A program made the position numbers and the translations under genes. DNA of 64,000 nucleotides from Halorussus halophilus (lineage in GTDB: Archaea; Halobacteriota; Halobacteria; Halobacteriales; Haladaptataceae), in NCBI RefSeq assembly GCF_008831545.1, contig NZ_CP044523.1, positions 992,001-1,056,000 on the forward strand. The letters run 5' to 3'. Every line of letters starts with the position of its first letter. Position 1 is the stretch's first letter. The notes under the pieces are model-generated. The model saw only the letters and a program-made list of their open reading frames with translations, was not told the DNA's origin and made no database searches. This document shows, piece after piece, positions 1 through 8,975 of this stretch.

Positions 1-1
1 T

Positions 2-262
2 AGTGGTTTCGACGCGAGGGAGCAAGGCCGCCAGCGGGGGAATCGACGAACTCGAAACCGACCGCCGAACCAGCCCAATTCTGGCCCGAGCGTCACCGAG
101 GCGTCTCGCACGCTCGGTGTCACACCCGACGCCGACACCGAACAGGTGCGACAGGCTTACCGCCAGAAGGTCAAGGCCGTCCACCCCGACAGCGAAGATG
201 GCGACGAAGAGCAGTTCAAGCAGGTGCAAGAAGCCTACGAGCGGTTGCAGAACCGTAGCTGA
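2..262 (+). CDS. J-domain (DnaJ-like) protein, C-terminal part
   Basis: This is the 3' end of a gene that begins before the window; the open frame runs from base 2 to a TGA at 260-262 (86 residues visible). The last 55 residues form a J-domain: a helix ending in QAYRQKVKAVHPD, with the diagnostic HPD tripeptide, then an acidic loop and a helix EEQFKQVQEAYERLQNRS. J-domains stimulate the ATPase of DnaK/Hsp70. The segment before it is a basic, polar linker (R, N, P, Q rich). A J-domain at the extreme C-terminus resembles haloarchaeal proteins in which a J-domain follows a membrane or linker region rather than full-length DnaJ, which has it at the N-terminus. The N-terminal domain cannot be judged. 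Confidence 0.8.
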   Translation, partial: SGFDAREQGRQRGNRRTRNRPPNQPNSGPSVTEASRTLGVTPDADTEQVRQAYRQKVKAVHPDSEDGDEEQFKQVQEAYERLQNRS

Positions 263-357
263 GAACACATAATTTTCGAGGCAGTGTCACCACACGAATT
301 TATTAGGGATGACTCATAACACCTCGGTTACTTTCCGGCGACCCCGCCGCATCCCCC

Positions 358-1863
358 ATGTTCGAGAGACAGACCCAGTTCGGTACCGCCCTCGCAGTGG
401 CCATCGTCCTCCTCGCTGTGACGACACCGCCACTAGTGAGTGGTGCGCCAAGCGCGAAGTCGGCCGAACTCACGCCTAACGCATCGTTCACACCGCAGGT
501 CGTTCACGAACATCGCGGTGACATCGCCACAATTACCGTCGATTCGCCGAAGAGTGGCTACGTCAACATCGGGTCGCAAGATACAGCATTCTGGCTCAAG
601 GTGAAAGTGGGGTCGGGAACGACTGAACTGAAGTTGAATACGTACAAAGCCGGGATGGCAGATTCGACAGCAGCGATGAAAGCCGCACTCGACGGCGGCA
701 CCGTCGTCAACAATCCGGCACCGACGCCGCTCGACAAGCCGTTAGGGGCTGCTCAGTACGAGATGAACGTGACGATGGACAACGGGCAGGAAATCGGCAT
801 CGGGAAGCTCATCATCGAAGAGCGCGCGACGAACAGTATCGAGACTCGCATCGCCCCGGAGAAACTCCAGTCCCAGGTCGAAAATCTGGAAATCACCGAC
901 CTCCCGAAACAGACGGTTGAGCCGTGGAACAACGGTTCGGTTGCGCACGAGGATTGGGTGTCTATTCACGTCAACGCATCTGGTCTCTCGGGGATGCTGA
1001 CGAAAGAGAAACTCGACGGCCACGACGGCGACGGCATCCAACTCAAGTTCACGCAGACCAGTGGCGAACTGAACGAAGAACACAACGAGTTCTGGGCCAG
1101 CGAAGACGCTACGTACTTCATTGCCAACAAGTCTGGCGAAGGATTCTTCGTGCTTATCGACACCAACAAACACGGAATCGGCCCGGGGGAGCGCTACAAC
1201 GTCACGTTCTCCGTGAAGAGACCGCTCGCTAGCGAGAAGGGCGAACGAGTGAGTACTTCGTTTAAGACGGTGCCGCGCCGGACAAAGATAAATCGAAACG
1301 GGGCCGGCGAGGAAGTCGTCGTGGACGGCAAGACCACGATATCGGGGAAGACGACGCTCACTCCGGGATCGACTATTAATTTGACAGTCCGAAACCAGAC
1401 GCTTCCGCAGTTGTTCATGACGAAGCAAGTGGAGGTCCGGGGTGACCGAACGTTCGCGACGAATTTTGATTTCAGTGACGTGTCGCCGGGACGAGCGTTC
1501 GAGATTCGGCTTCCCGACTCAGACCGGAAGAAGTCCGTCCCCGGCGTCGTCGCCGGTGGCGAGCCGACGACTCCCGAGACGACGACCCCGCCGACCACCA
1601 CGCGTCCGCCGACAACGACACCCGACGAAACCGACACGCCTGTCCAGACGACGACTACAGAACCGACCACACCCGCCACGACGGCGGGGTACACCCAGGC
1701 GGCCATCGGGGCGACCGAATCGCCACTCACCGAGCGGCCACTCGAAAACGCGAGTCAGAGCCAGGAAGGCGGCGAGAGCTTGGTGCCGGGCTTCGGAGTC
1801 GAACTAGCCATCGTTGCGCTCGCTGGCGCAGTGCTTCTCGCGCGGCGGTCGTCGGGGCGATGA
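358..1863 (+). CDS. Secreted surface glycoprotein with PGF-CTERM anchor
   Basis: This 501-residue exported protein has an N-terminal hydrophobic signal (about residues 9-30, ending LVSGA). Residues 40-400 are a beta-rich ectodomain with several N-glycosylation sequons. A Thr/Pro-rich stretch (about 400-455), typical of heavily O-glycosylated wall-spanning stalks, follows. The C-terminus has the tripartite PGF-CTERM signal: PGF at 477-479, one hydrophobic helix, and a basic tail RRSSGR. In haloarchaea that signal is processed by archaeosortase A, which removes the helix and lipid-anchors the protein next to the S-layer. The ectodomain resembles haloarchaeal surface proteins of unknown function, and I cannot assign an activity. 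The gene stands alone, downstream of the J-domain gene in the same direction. Confidence 0.85.
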   Translation: MFERQTQFGTALAVAIVLLAVTTPPLVSGAPSAKSAELTPNASFTPQVVHEHRGDIATITVDSPKSGYVNIGSQDTAFWLKVKVGSGTTELKLNTYKAGMADSTAAMKAALDGGTVVNNPAPTPLDKPLGAAQYEMNVTMDNGQEIGIGKLIIEERATNSIETRIAPEKLQSQVENLEITDLPKQTVEPWNNGSVAHEDWVSIHVNASGLSGMLTKEKLDGHDGDGIQLKFTQTSGELNEEHNEFWASEDATYFIANKSGEGFFVLIDTNKHGIGPGERYNVTFSVKRPLASEKGERVSTSFKTVPRRTKINRNGAGEEVVVDGKTTISGKTTLTPGSTINLTVRNQTLPQLFMTKQVEVRGDRTFATNFDFSDVSPGRAFEIRLPDSDRKKSVPGVVAGGEPTTPETTTPPTTTRPPTTTPDETDTPVQTTTTEPTTPATTAGYTQAAIGATESPLTERPLENASQSQEGGESLVPGFGVELAIVALAGAVLLARRSSGR

Positions 1864-1885
1864 TTTTTATACGGGGAGTGTAGAC

Positions 1886-1966
1886 ATGAACGCGAACGAG
1901 ACAAACAACACGACTGAGGAAGCGGACGGCGCGGGTACTTCGTCCGGCGGTCTCTGGCGGTGCTAG
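1886..1966 (+). CDS. Possible 26-residue upstream ORF
   Basis: An ATG at 1886 opens a 26-codon frame ending in TAG at 1964-1966, one base before the ATG of the next gene and in a different frame. The peptide is polar and acidic (N, T, E, G rich) and ends GGLWRC. Third positions are mostly G or C, as in real haloarchaeal genes. A TATA-like box (about 1863-1871) lies only about 19 nt before this ATG, slightly too close for a leaderless start, so the ATG may not be transcribed. It could be a leader peptide, a degraded start of the downstream gene, or chance. Confidence 0.2.
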   Translation: MNANETNNTTEEADGAGTSSGGLWRC

Positions 1967-1967
1967 A

Positions 1968-3035
1968 ATGTTACAGAGTATGGATAAGACGGCGTTCGGA
2001 CAGTTCGTAGCGGCTCTCTGGGACCAGCAGGGCTGGCAGACACAACTCAAGCAGGACGACGGGAAGTGTTTCGTCGCGGTCCAACGTCCCCAGACCGGCG
2101 AAGAGGGGCTCCTCTGGGCGGTTCCTGCCAGTGCTGGCGAAGTCGGCGGTCAACAGGTCCAGCAGTTCGCCTCGTTGTGCCAGAACTACGGCGTCGAGGA
2201 GTCGGCCATCGTCGCCGCTGGGTCGTTCTCGCAGCACGCCGAGAAAGTCGCACAGGGGTCGAACGTGGACATGCTCGATGGCGACACCGTACAGACGCTT
2301 GTCGAGAAGCAGGGTCTGACCGACCTACTGAAGAAGCACGCCGGAGAATCGGGCGGGACCGATAGCGGCAGTAGTGGCGATGGAGATACGAGTGGAGACG
2401 GTGACTCGCCGCTAGCCAAGGTGCGTGCGACTGCTCAGGGGGTCGCAGGTAAGGTCGGCGGCCTCGCGGGTGGCGACTCTGGCGTTTCACTCCCCGTCTC
2501 AGGAACGGCGGGTATCGCCGTGGTGCTCGTCGTCGCACTACTGGCGGCCGGTGTGCTGTTCGGGCCGTCGCTCCCGTTCCTCGGCGGTGGGGGCGACGCG
2601 CCCATCGCCACGGCGGCGACACCGACCGACGAAAACGCGACGACGCTCTACGCGGGATGGAACGCAGAACGTGTCGATTCCATCGACCCGAACGAGAGCG
2701 ACGACAGGGCGTACTACCCGCCGAAGGGCGAACAGTTCGTCGTCGTCCAGTTCAACTTCACGAACGAGGGCGAAAGCGACGTTCCACTGAATGCTTCCTC
2801 GTTCAAACTCCGCACCGAGAATCGAACGTACGGCCACCAACCGCTCGCCGGACAGCGACTCTTTGCCGGTTTCACCCTCGGTCCGGGAGAACGGTATCTG
2901 GACAACGCCCTCGTGTTCTCTATTCCGAAAGGTGCTGACGCGACGCTCGTCTACGACTCGAACGTGACCGGAACGCCGGTGAACGTCGAGTTCGAACGCG
3001 ACACGAGTCTCCCGACGAACGTCAGCGAACCCTGA
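1968..3035 (+). CDS. Membrane protein: Mrr-like domain plus external DUF4352-like domain
   Basis: This 355-residue protein appears to have three parts. Residues 1-125 resemble the Mrr-type restriction endonuclease-like fold (helical start FGQFVAALWDQQGW, then strands and QQVQQFASLCQNYGV). The expected QxK of the nuclease core appears degenerate (VQRP), so catalysis is doubtful. A Gly/Ser/Asp linker leads to one transmembrane helix (about 177-200). The C-terminal 150 residues have the Ig-like pattern of DUF4352 proteins (QFVVVQFNFTNEGESDVPL, LGPGERYLDNALVFSIPKGA). The topology is probably cytoplasmic N-terminus and exterior C-terminus. The start could also be the ATG at 1980. Function is unknown; an envelope sensor or adaptor is possible. 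Confidence 0.7.
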   Translation: MLQSMDKTAFGQFVAALWDQQGWQTQLKQDDGKCFVAVQRPQTGEEGLLWAVPASAGEVGGQQVQQFASLCQNYGVEESAIVAAGSFSQHAEKVAQGSNVDMLDGDTVQTLVEKQGLTDLLKKHAGESGGTDSGSSGDGDTSGDGDSPLAKVRATAQGVAGKVGGLAGGDSGVSLPVSGTAGIAVVLVVALLAAGVLFGPSLPFLGGGGDAPIATAATPTDENATTLYAGWNAERVDSIDPNESDDRAYYPPKGEQFVVVQFNFTNEGESDVPLNASSFKLRTENRTYGHQPLAGQRLFAGFTLGPGERYLDNALVFSIPKGADATLVYDSNVTGTPVNVEFERDTSLPTNVSEP

Positions 3036-3125
3036 TCGTCGCTCTTTTTCCGACTCTCGAGAGGTATAAAACTACCCTGTGGGCGGCCGAACAACGACAT
3101 ATATGGACATGGGTTTCGGGGAAGG

Positions 3126-3132
3126 CTTTTTA
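3126..3132 (+). promoter_or_regulatory. TATA-like box of the GTPBP1-type GTPase gene
   Basis: The CTTTTTA box is centred 27 nt before the ATG at 3156. In haloarchaea this spacing predicts transcription starting at the A of the start codon, that is, a leaderless mRNA. This supports the chosen start. Confidence 0.6.
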
Positions 3133-3155
3133 CGTAGTCGCACTAACTCGCGGGT

Positions 3156-4796
3156 ATGTGCCCTGACCGGGCCGTGCTACAGCAGGCCCTCGAACGTGGC
3201 GAGCGTGAGGGCGGAAGCGTCGAATTCAAGGAACGTCTCACGAGGACGGTTCACCTCGCGGAAGGCCGGATGGAGAGTCTGGCCGCGCAACTCCGCCACC
3301 GCGTTCTCTCCGGTGACGGCGAGGCGACGTACGTCGTCGGCGTCACCGACGACGGCGGCATCGCGGGTATCAGCCACGAAGCCTTCTCCGAATCGATGGA
3401 CGTACTGAGCCTGCTCGCCGAGGAGGCGGGCGCGCACATCGAAGACGTACAGACGTGGGGCATCGACGCCGACGGCAGCGCATCCAATCGCGGTGGAAAG
3501 AGCGGCGTGAAGGGTCTCGTCGGCGTGGCGACCATCTGTGAAGGCGCAGTCTTAGATACGGACAGCGAACACATCGTGGTCGGTACCGCAGGCCACGTGG
3601 ACCACGGGAAATCGACGCTCGTCGGGTCACTCGTGACCGGGCAACCCGACGACGGTGAGGGCGGCACCCGCGGCTATCTCGACGTGCAGCCACACGAAGT
3701 CGAGCGTGGACTCTCGGCGGACCTCTCCTACGCCGTCTACGGGTTCGGCGAGGACGGGCCGGTTCGGATGGACAACCCGCACCGGAAGTCCGACCGTGCG
3801 CGAGTAGTCGAGGAGAGCGACCGCCTAGTCTCGTTCGTTGACACCGTCGGTCACGAACCGTGGCTCCGAACTACGATTCGCGGGCTGGTCGGTCAGAAAC
3901 TCGACTACGGCCTGCTGACCGTGGCCGCGGACGACGGCCCGACGAAGACGACGCGCGAGCATCTCGGGGTCTTGCTCGCTACTGAACTGCCGACAATCGT
4001 CGCCATCACGAAAGCCGACATCGTGGAAGAAGACCGCGTGCTGGAGGTCGAACGCGAAGTCGAGCGCCTGCTCCGGGACGCTGGCAAGACGCCGTTGCTC
4101 GTCGAACGCCACGGCGTCGATGCCGCTATCGAGGAGATCGACGAGAACGTCGTGCCGATTCTCACGACCAGCGCGGTCACGATGGACGGCTTGGACGAGT
4201 TAGACGAGTTGTTCGAGCGACTACCGAAGACGACGGCCGACAGCGGTCCCTTCCGGATGTACATCGACCGCACCTACTCGGTGACGGGCGTCGGCGCAGT
4301 TGCGTCGGGGACTATCATGTCCGGCCACGTCGAAGCGGGTGACGAACTCCTCATCGGTCCGATGGCCGACGGTGACTTCCGCGAGGTGGAGGTGCGCTCC
4401 ATCGAGATGCACTACCACCGCGTGGACGAAGCCAAGGCGGGCCGCATCGTCGGCATCGCGCTGAAGGGAGTGCGAGAGGCCGACATCGAACGCGGGATGG
4501 TACTGTTACCGGCTGACGCCGAGCCAGAGCCGGTCCGGGAGTTCGAGGCCGAAGTCGTCGTCCTGAACCATCCGACTCGCATCGGAGACGGCTACGAACC
4601 CGTGATTCACCTCGAAACGGTGAGCGAGGCGGTGAAGTTCTTCCCCGAGGGCGGCCAACTGTTGCCCGGCGACTCCGGGAAGACCAGAGTTCGGTTCAAG
4701 TTCCGCCCGTATCTCGTGGAAGAAGGCCAGAAGTTCGTCTTCCGCGAGGGCCAGAGCAAGGGTGTCGGCACGGTGACGAATATCACCCCCGAATAG
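3156..4796 (+). CDS. GTPBP1-type translational GTPase
   Basis: This 546-residue GTPase belongs to the EF-Tu/eEF1A superfamily, GTPBP1/GTPBP2 branch. Residues 1-125 are the family-specific N-terminal domain. The G domain starts at about 139 with G1 GHVDHGKST (146-154), then G3 DTVGHE and G4 TKAD. Two beta-barrel domains follow (YSVTGVGAVASGTIMSG and the C-terminal RVRFKFRP region). In eukaryotes, relatives of GTPBP1 take part in mRNA surveillance and ribosome rescue; the archaeal role is not settled. All GTP-binding motifs are intact, so it should be active. The mRNA is probably leaderless. The gene stands alone between the Mrr-like gene and a small membrane protein gene. Confidence 0.88.
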   Translation: MCPDRAVLQQALERGEREGGSVEFKERLTRTVHLAEGRMESLAAQLRHRVLSGDGEATYVVGVTDDGGIAGISHEAFSESMDVLSLLAEEAGAHIEDVQTWGIDADGSASNRGGKSGVKGLVGVATICEGAVLDTDSEHIVVGTAGHVDHGKSTLVGSLVTGQPDDGEGGTRGYLDVQPHEVERGLSADLSYAVYGFGEDGPVRMDNPHRKSDRARVVEESDRLVSFVDTVGHEPWLRTTIRGLVGQKLDYGLLTVAADDGPTKTTREHLGVLLATELPTIVAITKADIVEEDRVLEVEREVERLLRDAGKTPLLVERHGVDAAIEEIDENVVPILTTSAVTMDGLDELDELFERLPKTTADSGPFRMYIDRTYSVTGVGAVASGTIMSGHVEAGDELLIGPMADGDFREVEVRSIEMHYHRVDEAKAGRIVGIALKGVREADIERGMVLLPADAEPEPVREFEAEVVVLNHPTRIGDGYEPVIHLETVSEAVKFFPEGGQLLPGDSGKTRVRFKFRPYLVEEGQKFVFREGQSKGVGTVTNITPE

Positions 4797-4850
4797 AATC
4801 GACGCACGTAGTCGGAACGACTTTTACTCGTCCTGCGAAAGTTCCTGTCA

Positions 4851-5189
4851 GTGACCCGACCTCGTGCAATCGACCTCGCCGCGAAGGCGTTCGTGGGCGT
4901 GTTGTTACTCGTGACGCTGGTCGCGTTCGGTTTCGCGATTCGAGACGGGGCGACGACCGAGGACCTCGTAGTCGGTCTTCTCTCGCTGTACCTAACTGGC
5001 ACCTTGGCTGTTGGCGTCTTCCGGGACCAGACCGAGAGTCGTGGCTGGCGCATCGCTTTCTTCGGTGGGTTCCTCGCGTGGGCCGGCTACGACTACGCGA
5101 CGGGCGGTGGCACGCTCGCGCTCCTGTTGCTCGTCGTCGGCGTCTTCGCACTCGTGACGACCGCGTTGGAGTTTCGAACCCAGAATTAG
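4851..5189 (+). CDS. Small integral membrane protein, unknown function
   Basis: This 112-residue protein starts at a GTG, with a TATA-like ACTTTTAC about 27 nt upstream that suits a leaderless transcript. It has a short basic N-terminus and four hydrophobic segments (about 12-31, 38-55, 66-80, 85-104) separated by charged loops. No catalytic or binding motif is visible. Its stop codon overlaps that of the convergent HAD gene (shared bases 5186-5189), so the two genes end tail to tail without a spacer. Confidence 0.7.
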   Translation: MTRPRAIDLAAKAFVGVLLLVTLVAFGFAIRDGATTEDLVVGLLSLYLTGTLAVGVFRDQTESRGWRIAFFGGFLAWAGYDYATGGGTLALLLLVVGVFALVTTALEFRTQN

Positions 5190-5869
5190 TTCGCCCAGGG
5201 GCGCGCTTCCAGTGACGCCAGCGAGTCGAACGCGTAGTTCGGCTTCGGCTCCGGTTCGACACCGCGCTCCGCTGGCACCCAGACAGAGCCGACGCCCGCG
5301 GCGTGTGCGCCCGCAACGTCAGAAGAGATGGAGTTGCCGACGTGGAGCGTACGCTCCGGCGTCGAATCGAGGGCGTTCAGGGCGACTTCGAACGGTTCGG
5401 CCTCCGGTTTGGCGGCGGTGTCGTGACCCGCGAACACCAACTCCTCGAAGTAGTCGGTGAGTCCGGCAGCTTCGAGTTTGGTGGTCTGCATCCCCGGTGG
5501 ACCGTTCGTCACGAGGCCGAGTCGGTACTCGCTGGCGAGCGTTTCGAGCAGGTCGTGTGCCCCGGGCAGCGGTGCCACTTGCGAGTGGTCGCGCTCGGCG
5601 GCGTAGATTTCCGCTATTTCACGGCTGACTTCCGGGTCGCGTCCGTACGACTCTGCAATCGCTTCGAAACACCGGGCGCGCACTTCGTCGATGCTCACGT
5701 TCGGGCCGGTGTGTTCGTGGAATCGGTCGAGGTAGTCGCCGATTTCGAAGAACGGCTCTACGCCTGCGCGTCGGAAGGCGTGGTCGAGCAACTCGGTTGG
5801 CGGCCGTTCGTAGTCTACAAGCGTGCCGTCTAAGTCGAAGAGGATGGTCTCGATGTCGGAATTTGGCAT
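5186..5869 (-). CDS. HAD-superfamily hydrolase
   Basis: This 227-residue HAD phosphatase shows motif I DLDGTLVDY (from residue 12), a helical cap (about 20-95), motif II VTNGPPG, motif III lysine in AAKPEAEPF, and the acidic motif IV region HVGNSISSD. The cap size and pattern fit the class-I group that includes phosphoglycolate phosphatases and other small-metabolite phosphatases. Substrate cannot be read from sequence. It is transcribed towards the preceding small membrane gene, and the stop codons overlap. Confidence 0.85.
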   Translation of the reverse strand: MPNSDIETILFDLDGTLVDYERPPTELLDHAFRRAGVEPFFEIGDYLDRFHEHTGPNVSIDEVRARCFEAIAESYGRDPEVSREIAEIYAAERDHSQVAPLPGAHDLLETLASEYRLGLVTNGPPGMQTTKLEAAGLTDYFEELVFAGHDTAAKPEAEPFEVALNALDSTPERTLHVGNSISSDVAGAHAAGVGSVWVPAERGVEPEPKPNYAFDSLASLEARPWAN

Positions 5870-6046
5870 CTGGGTCGCTACGTAAGCGTTCGTCGTTCTC
5901 GCTGAAAAGATGTTTGGCGATACCGTTCGGTAGGGAGTGCATTAGCTGGTGGAGTATCGAAACTGGGTCGGTCTGAAAGTGGGACGTCACGCGACGCCGG
6001 TCACTTACTCGAATCGTCGTAAATAACTCTCGGCGCAAATACCGCC

Positions 6047-6055
6047 ATCTTAAAG
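6047..6055 (+). promoter_or_regulatory. TATA-like box for the gcvPA-gcvPB operon
   Basis: The ATCTTAAAG box is centred about 29 nt before the gcvPA ATG at 6081 and supports a leaderless operon transcript. The 210 nt between the HAD gene and gcvPA shows nothing like the bacterial glycine riboswitch. Confidence 0.5.
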
Positions 6056-6080
6056 CGGTCCACTCCTAACCTCAGACCAC

Positions 6081-7424
6081 ATGAGCGGACGAAACGAGCG
6101 CGGGGAACGGGGAAGCCCGTACGCTCCACACACCGCCGCCGAGACGGCGGCGATGCTCGACGCCGTGGGCGCAGACGACGTAACGGAACTGTTCGACATT
6201 CCCGAGTCGGTCGCCTTCGACGGCGAGTTCGGTATCGACGCCCGCACCGAACGGGAGACCGAGCGCCACGTCGAAGGGATGTTGGCGCGAAACGAGGACC
6301 TGTCCGAGTTCCTCGGGCGAGGCCACTACGAACACTACGTGCCCTCGCTGGTGGACCACATCTCCCAACGCTCCGAGTTTCTGACTTCCTACACGCAGTA
6401 CCAACCGGAAATCACGCAGGGGTTCTTGCAGGTGCTCTTCGAGTATCAGTCGATGCTGGTCGAGTTGACCGGTCTCGGCGTGGTCAACGCCTCGATGTAC
6501 GACCACGCGACCGCACTGGCCGAGGCCGCACTGCTCGCGGCCCGCGTGCGCCAGACCTCCGGCGACCGCGTGCTGGTTCCGGAGTACATCCTGCCCGAAC
6601 GCCGCGACGTGCTGCGAAACTACACCGAGGGCGCAGGGCTCTCCGTCGAGACCTACGGCACGGAAGACGGCAACGTCGATGCCGACGCGCTCGAAGACGC
6701 CATCGACGACGAGGCCGTGTTGGTCTACGCAGAGAACCCGACGACGTTCGGGACCATCGAAGAGAACTTGGAGGCTGTCGGCGAACTCGCCGACGACCAC
6801 GACGCGCTGTTCTGTCTCGGCACCGACCCAGTGGCGCTCGCGCTCCTCCAAGAACCCGAGCAGGTCGGCGCAGACGTAGTGGTCGGTGACGCCGCGTCGC
6901 TCGGCCTGCCGACCGCCTACGGAATGGGTCTCGGTCTGTTCGCCACGCGCGAGGACTTCGTCCGGCAGGTCCCCGGCCGTCTCGTCGGCGCGAGCGAAGA
7001 CGCAGACGACCAGCGTGCCTACACGCTGACGCTCCAGACCCGCGAACAGCACATCCGCAAAGAGCGCGCGACGAGCAACATCTGCACGAATCAGGCGTGG
7101 GTCGCGCTCCGCACTGCGATTCACGCCGCGTATCTCGGGCCGTCCGGACTGGTGGACCTCGCTAACGACTGTGTCAGCCTCGCCACCGACCTCGCCGCGA
7201 GGTTGGACGAGGTGAAGGGCGTCCAAGCGCCCGTCCACGACCGCCACCACTTCCGGGAGTTCGTCGCTCACACCGACCAACCCGCGAAGGCAGTGGTCGA
7301 AGACCTCGAAGCGGAGGGCTTCGCAGTCCACAAAATCGGCGAACATCACGTACAAGTCTGTATCACCGACGCGAACGAACACGCCGCGGATGCGCTCGTC
7401 GCGGCGTTCGACGAGGTGGCCTAA
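6081..7424 (+). CDS. gcvPA: Glycine dehydrogenase (decarboxylating) subunit 1
   Basis: This 447-residue alpha subunit belongs to the two-subunit P-protein of the glycine cleavage system. The complex decarboxylates glycine with PLP and passes the aminomethyl group to the lipoyl arm of GcvH. The N-terminus ([20 protein letters not shown]) and the motif [24 protein letters not shown] belong to the GcvPA family, as does the late [12 protein letters not shown]. The PLP lysine is in the other subunit. It is the first gene of a two-gene operon; the gcvPB ATG follows its TAA after one base. gcvT and gcvH, often neighbours in haloarchaea, are not in this window. Confidence 0.95.
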   Translation: MSGRNERGERGSPYAPHTAAETAAMLDAVGADDVTELFDIPESVAFDGEFGIDARTERETERHVEGMLARNEDLSEFLGRGHYEHYVPSLVDHISQRSEFLTSYTQYQPEITQGFLQVLFEYQSMLVELTGLGVVNASMYDHATALAEAALLAARVRQTSGDRVLVPEYILPERRDVLRNYTEGAGLSVETYGTEDGNVDADALEDAIDDEAVLVYAENPTTFGTIEENLEAVGELADDHDALFCLGTDPVALALLQEPEQVGADVVVGDAASLGLPTAYGMGLGLFATREDFVRQVPGRLVGASEDADDQRAYTLTLQTREQHIRKERATSNICTNQAWVALRTAIHAAYLGPSGLVDLANDCVSLATDLAARLDEVKGVQAPVHDRHHFREFVAHTDQPAKAVVEDLEAEGFAVHKIGEHHVQVCITDANEHAADALVAAFDEVA

Positions 7425-7425
7425 C

Positions 7426-8844
7426 ATGGAGTACGACCAAGCCCGCTGGACCACGAACGACGAGTACGAACCGCTCCTCTCGGAGAAGAACACCGAGGAA
7501 GTCGAAGTCGAATCTTCGCTTCCGGACGAGTTGACGCGCGACAGCGTGGAGCTACCCGAACTCTCCGAACCCGAGTTGGCCCGCCACTACACGCGTCTCT
7601 CCCAGATGAACTACGGCGTCGATAGCGGTCCCTATCCGCTGGGGAGCTGTACGATGAAGTACAACCCGAAGTTCACCGAGGACGTTGCGGCGCTCCCCGG
7701 CGCGGCGGTCCACCCCGACCGCTCGGACCGGAGCGTGCAGGGAAGCCTCGCGCTGATGGCTGGACTCCAGGACTACCTCGGCCGCATCGGCGGGATGGAC
7801 GCCGTGAGCCTCCAACCGCCTGCTGGCGCGGCGGGCGAGTTCGCCGGAATTCTGGTCGCCAAGGCATTCCACGAGGCCAACGGCGAGAACGGCCAGCGCA
7901 AGGAAATCATCGTCCCCGACAGTGCCCACGGTACGAACTTCGCCAGCGCCGCGCTGGCGGGCTACGACGTAGTCGAACTCCCCTCCGCGGCGGACGGCCG
8001 CGTCGATTTGGAGGCGCTCGAAGCCGCCGCGGGCGATTCGACGGCCCTGTTCATGTTGACGAATCCGAACACGCTCGGCCTCTTCGAGCGCGACATCGAG
8101 GAAATCGCCGACATCGTCCACGACGCTGGCGGTCTGCTCTACTACGACGGCGCGAATCTGAACGCCCTGCTCGGCCAAGCGCGACCGGGCGACATGGGCT
8201 TCGACATCATGCACTACAACGTCCACAAGACGTTCGCCACGCCTCACGGTGGTGGCGGTCCTGGTGCCGGACCAATCGGCGTCACGGACGAACTCGCGGA
8301 CTTCCTGCCTGCACCGCGCGTGAACGACGACAACGGCAAGTACGAACTGTTCGACCCCGAGCAGAGCGTCGGCAAGGTCCACGGTTTCCAAGGCAACTGG
8401 CTCGTCCTCGTGAAAGCGTACGCCTACATCGCGCGACTCGGCGACGAGGGGCTCGAAGACGCCTCGGCGAAGGCTGTGCTGAACGCCAACTATCTCGCCA
8501 CGCAAATCGAGTACGAGGTGCCGTTCGGCCCCTTCCACCACGAATTCGTCGCCAGCGCGGGCGATCAAGATGCCGCCGACGTGGCCAAGCGCATGCTCGA
8601 CTACGGCGTCCACCCGCCGACGACGAAGTGGCCCGAAATCGTCCCGGAGGCGCTGATGACCGAACCGACCGAAATCGAAGGTCGCGAGACGCTCGACCAA
8701 CTCGCAGACGCGTTCAACGCAGTCGCCAACGAGGACGACGAGACGCTCGAAGCCGCACCTGAACGCACCAGCGCCAAGCGCATCGACCAGACGAGCGCGG
8801 CGCGGGACCTGCGACTCTCGTGGCAGTCGCTCGACGAGGAGTAG
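7426..8844 (+). CDS. gcvPB: Glycine dehydrogenase (decarboxylating) subunit 2
   Basis: This 472-residue PLP-binding subunit of glycine decarboxylase includes SQMNYGVDSGPYPLGSCTMKYNPK near the N-terminus and the PLP-lysine motif NVHKTFATPHGGGGPGAGP, followed by VGKVHGFQGN and GVHPPTTKWP, all typical of the family. I chose the ATG at 7426, directly after the gcvPA stop. A longer frame opens at 7390 but would overlap gcvPA, and its extra residues have non-coding character. The tight spacing indicates translational coupling and one-to-one production of the two subunits. Confidence 0.95.
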   Translation: MEYDQARWTTNDEYEPLLSEKNTEEVEVESSLPDELTRDSVELPELSEPELARHYTRLSQMNYGVDSGPYPLGSCTMKYNPKFTEDVAALPGAAVHPDRSDRSVQGSLALMAGLQDYLGRIGGMDAVSLQPPAGAAGEFAGILVAKAFHEANGENGQRKEIIVPDSAHGTNFASAALAGYDVVELPSAADGRVDLEALEAAAGDSTALFMLTNPNTLGLFERDIEEIADIVHDAGGLLYYDGANLNALLGQARPGDMGFDIMHYNVHKTFATPHGGGGPGAGPIGVTDELADFLPAPRVNDDNGKYELFDPEQSVGKVHGFQGNWLVLVKAYAYIARLGDEGLEDASAKAVLNANYLATQIEYEVPFGPFHHEFVASAGDQDAADVAKRMLDYGVHPPTTKWPEIVPEALMTEPTEIEGRETLDQLADAFNAVANEDDETLEAAPERTSAKRIDQTSAARDLRLSWQSLDEE

Positions 8845-8975
8845 CTCAACCTCCCTGTGAACGAACAGTTAGTTCGGCGTATTCGCTGATACAGACCCGC
8901 CAAGACGGCGATACTCCAGCGAACGAACTGATATGTTTATCGACGTGACGGTGGGGATTCGATTGGGGGCAAACG

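Noticed and set aside
5870-6080. Glycine riboswitch before gcvPA
   Set aside because: The promoter is placed for a leaderless mRNA, so no 5' leader exists, and no glycine-aptamer core is visible.
6072-7493. 473-residue open frame antisense to gcvPA
   Set aside because: High-GC haloarchaeal genes often leave a long open antisense frame. The sense frame is an unmistakable GcvPA, while the antisense product has no recognisable motif.
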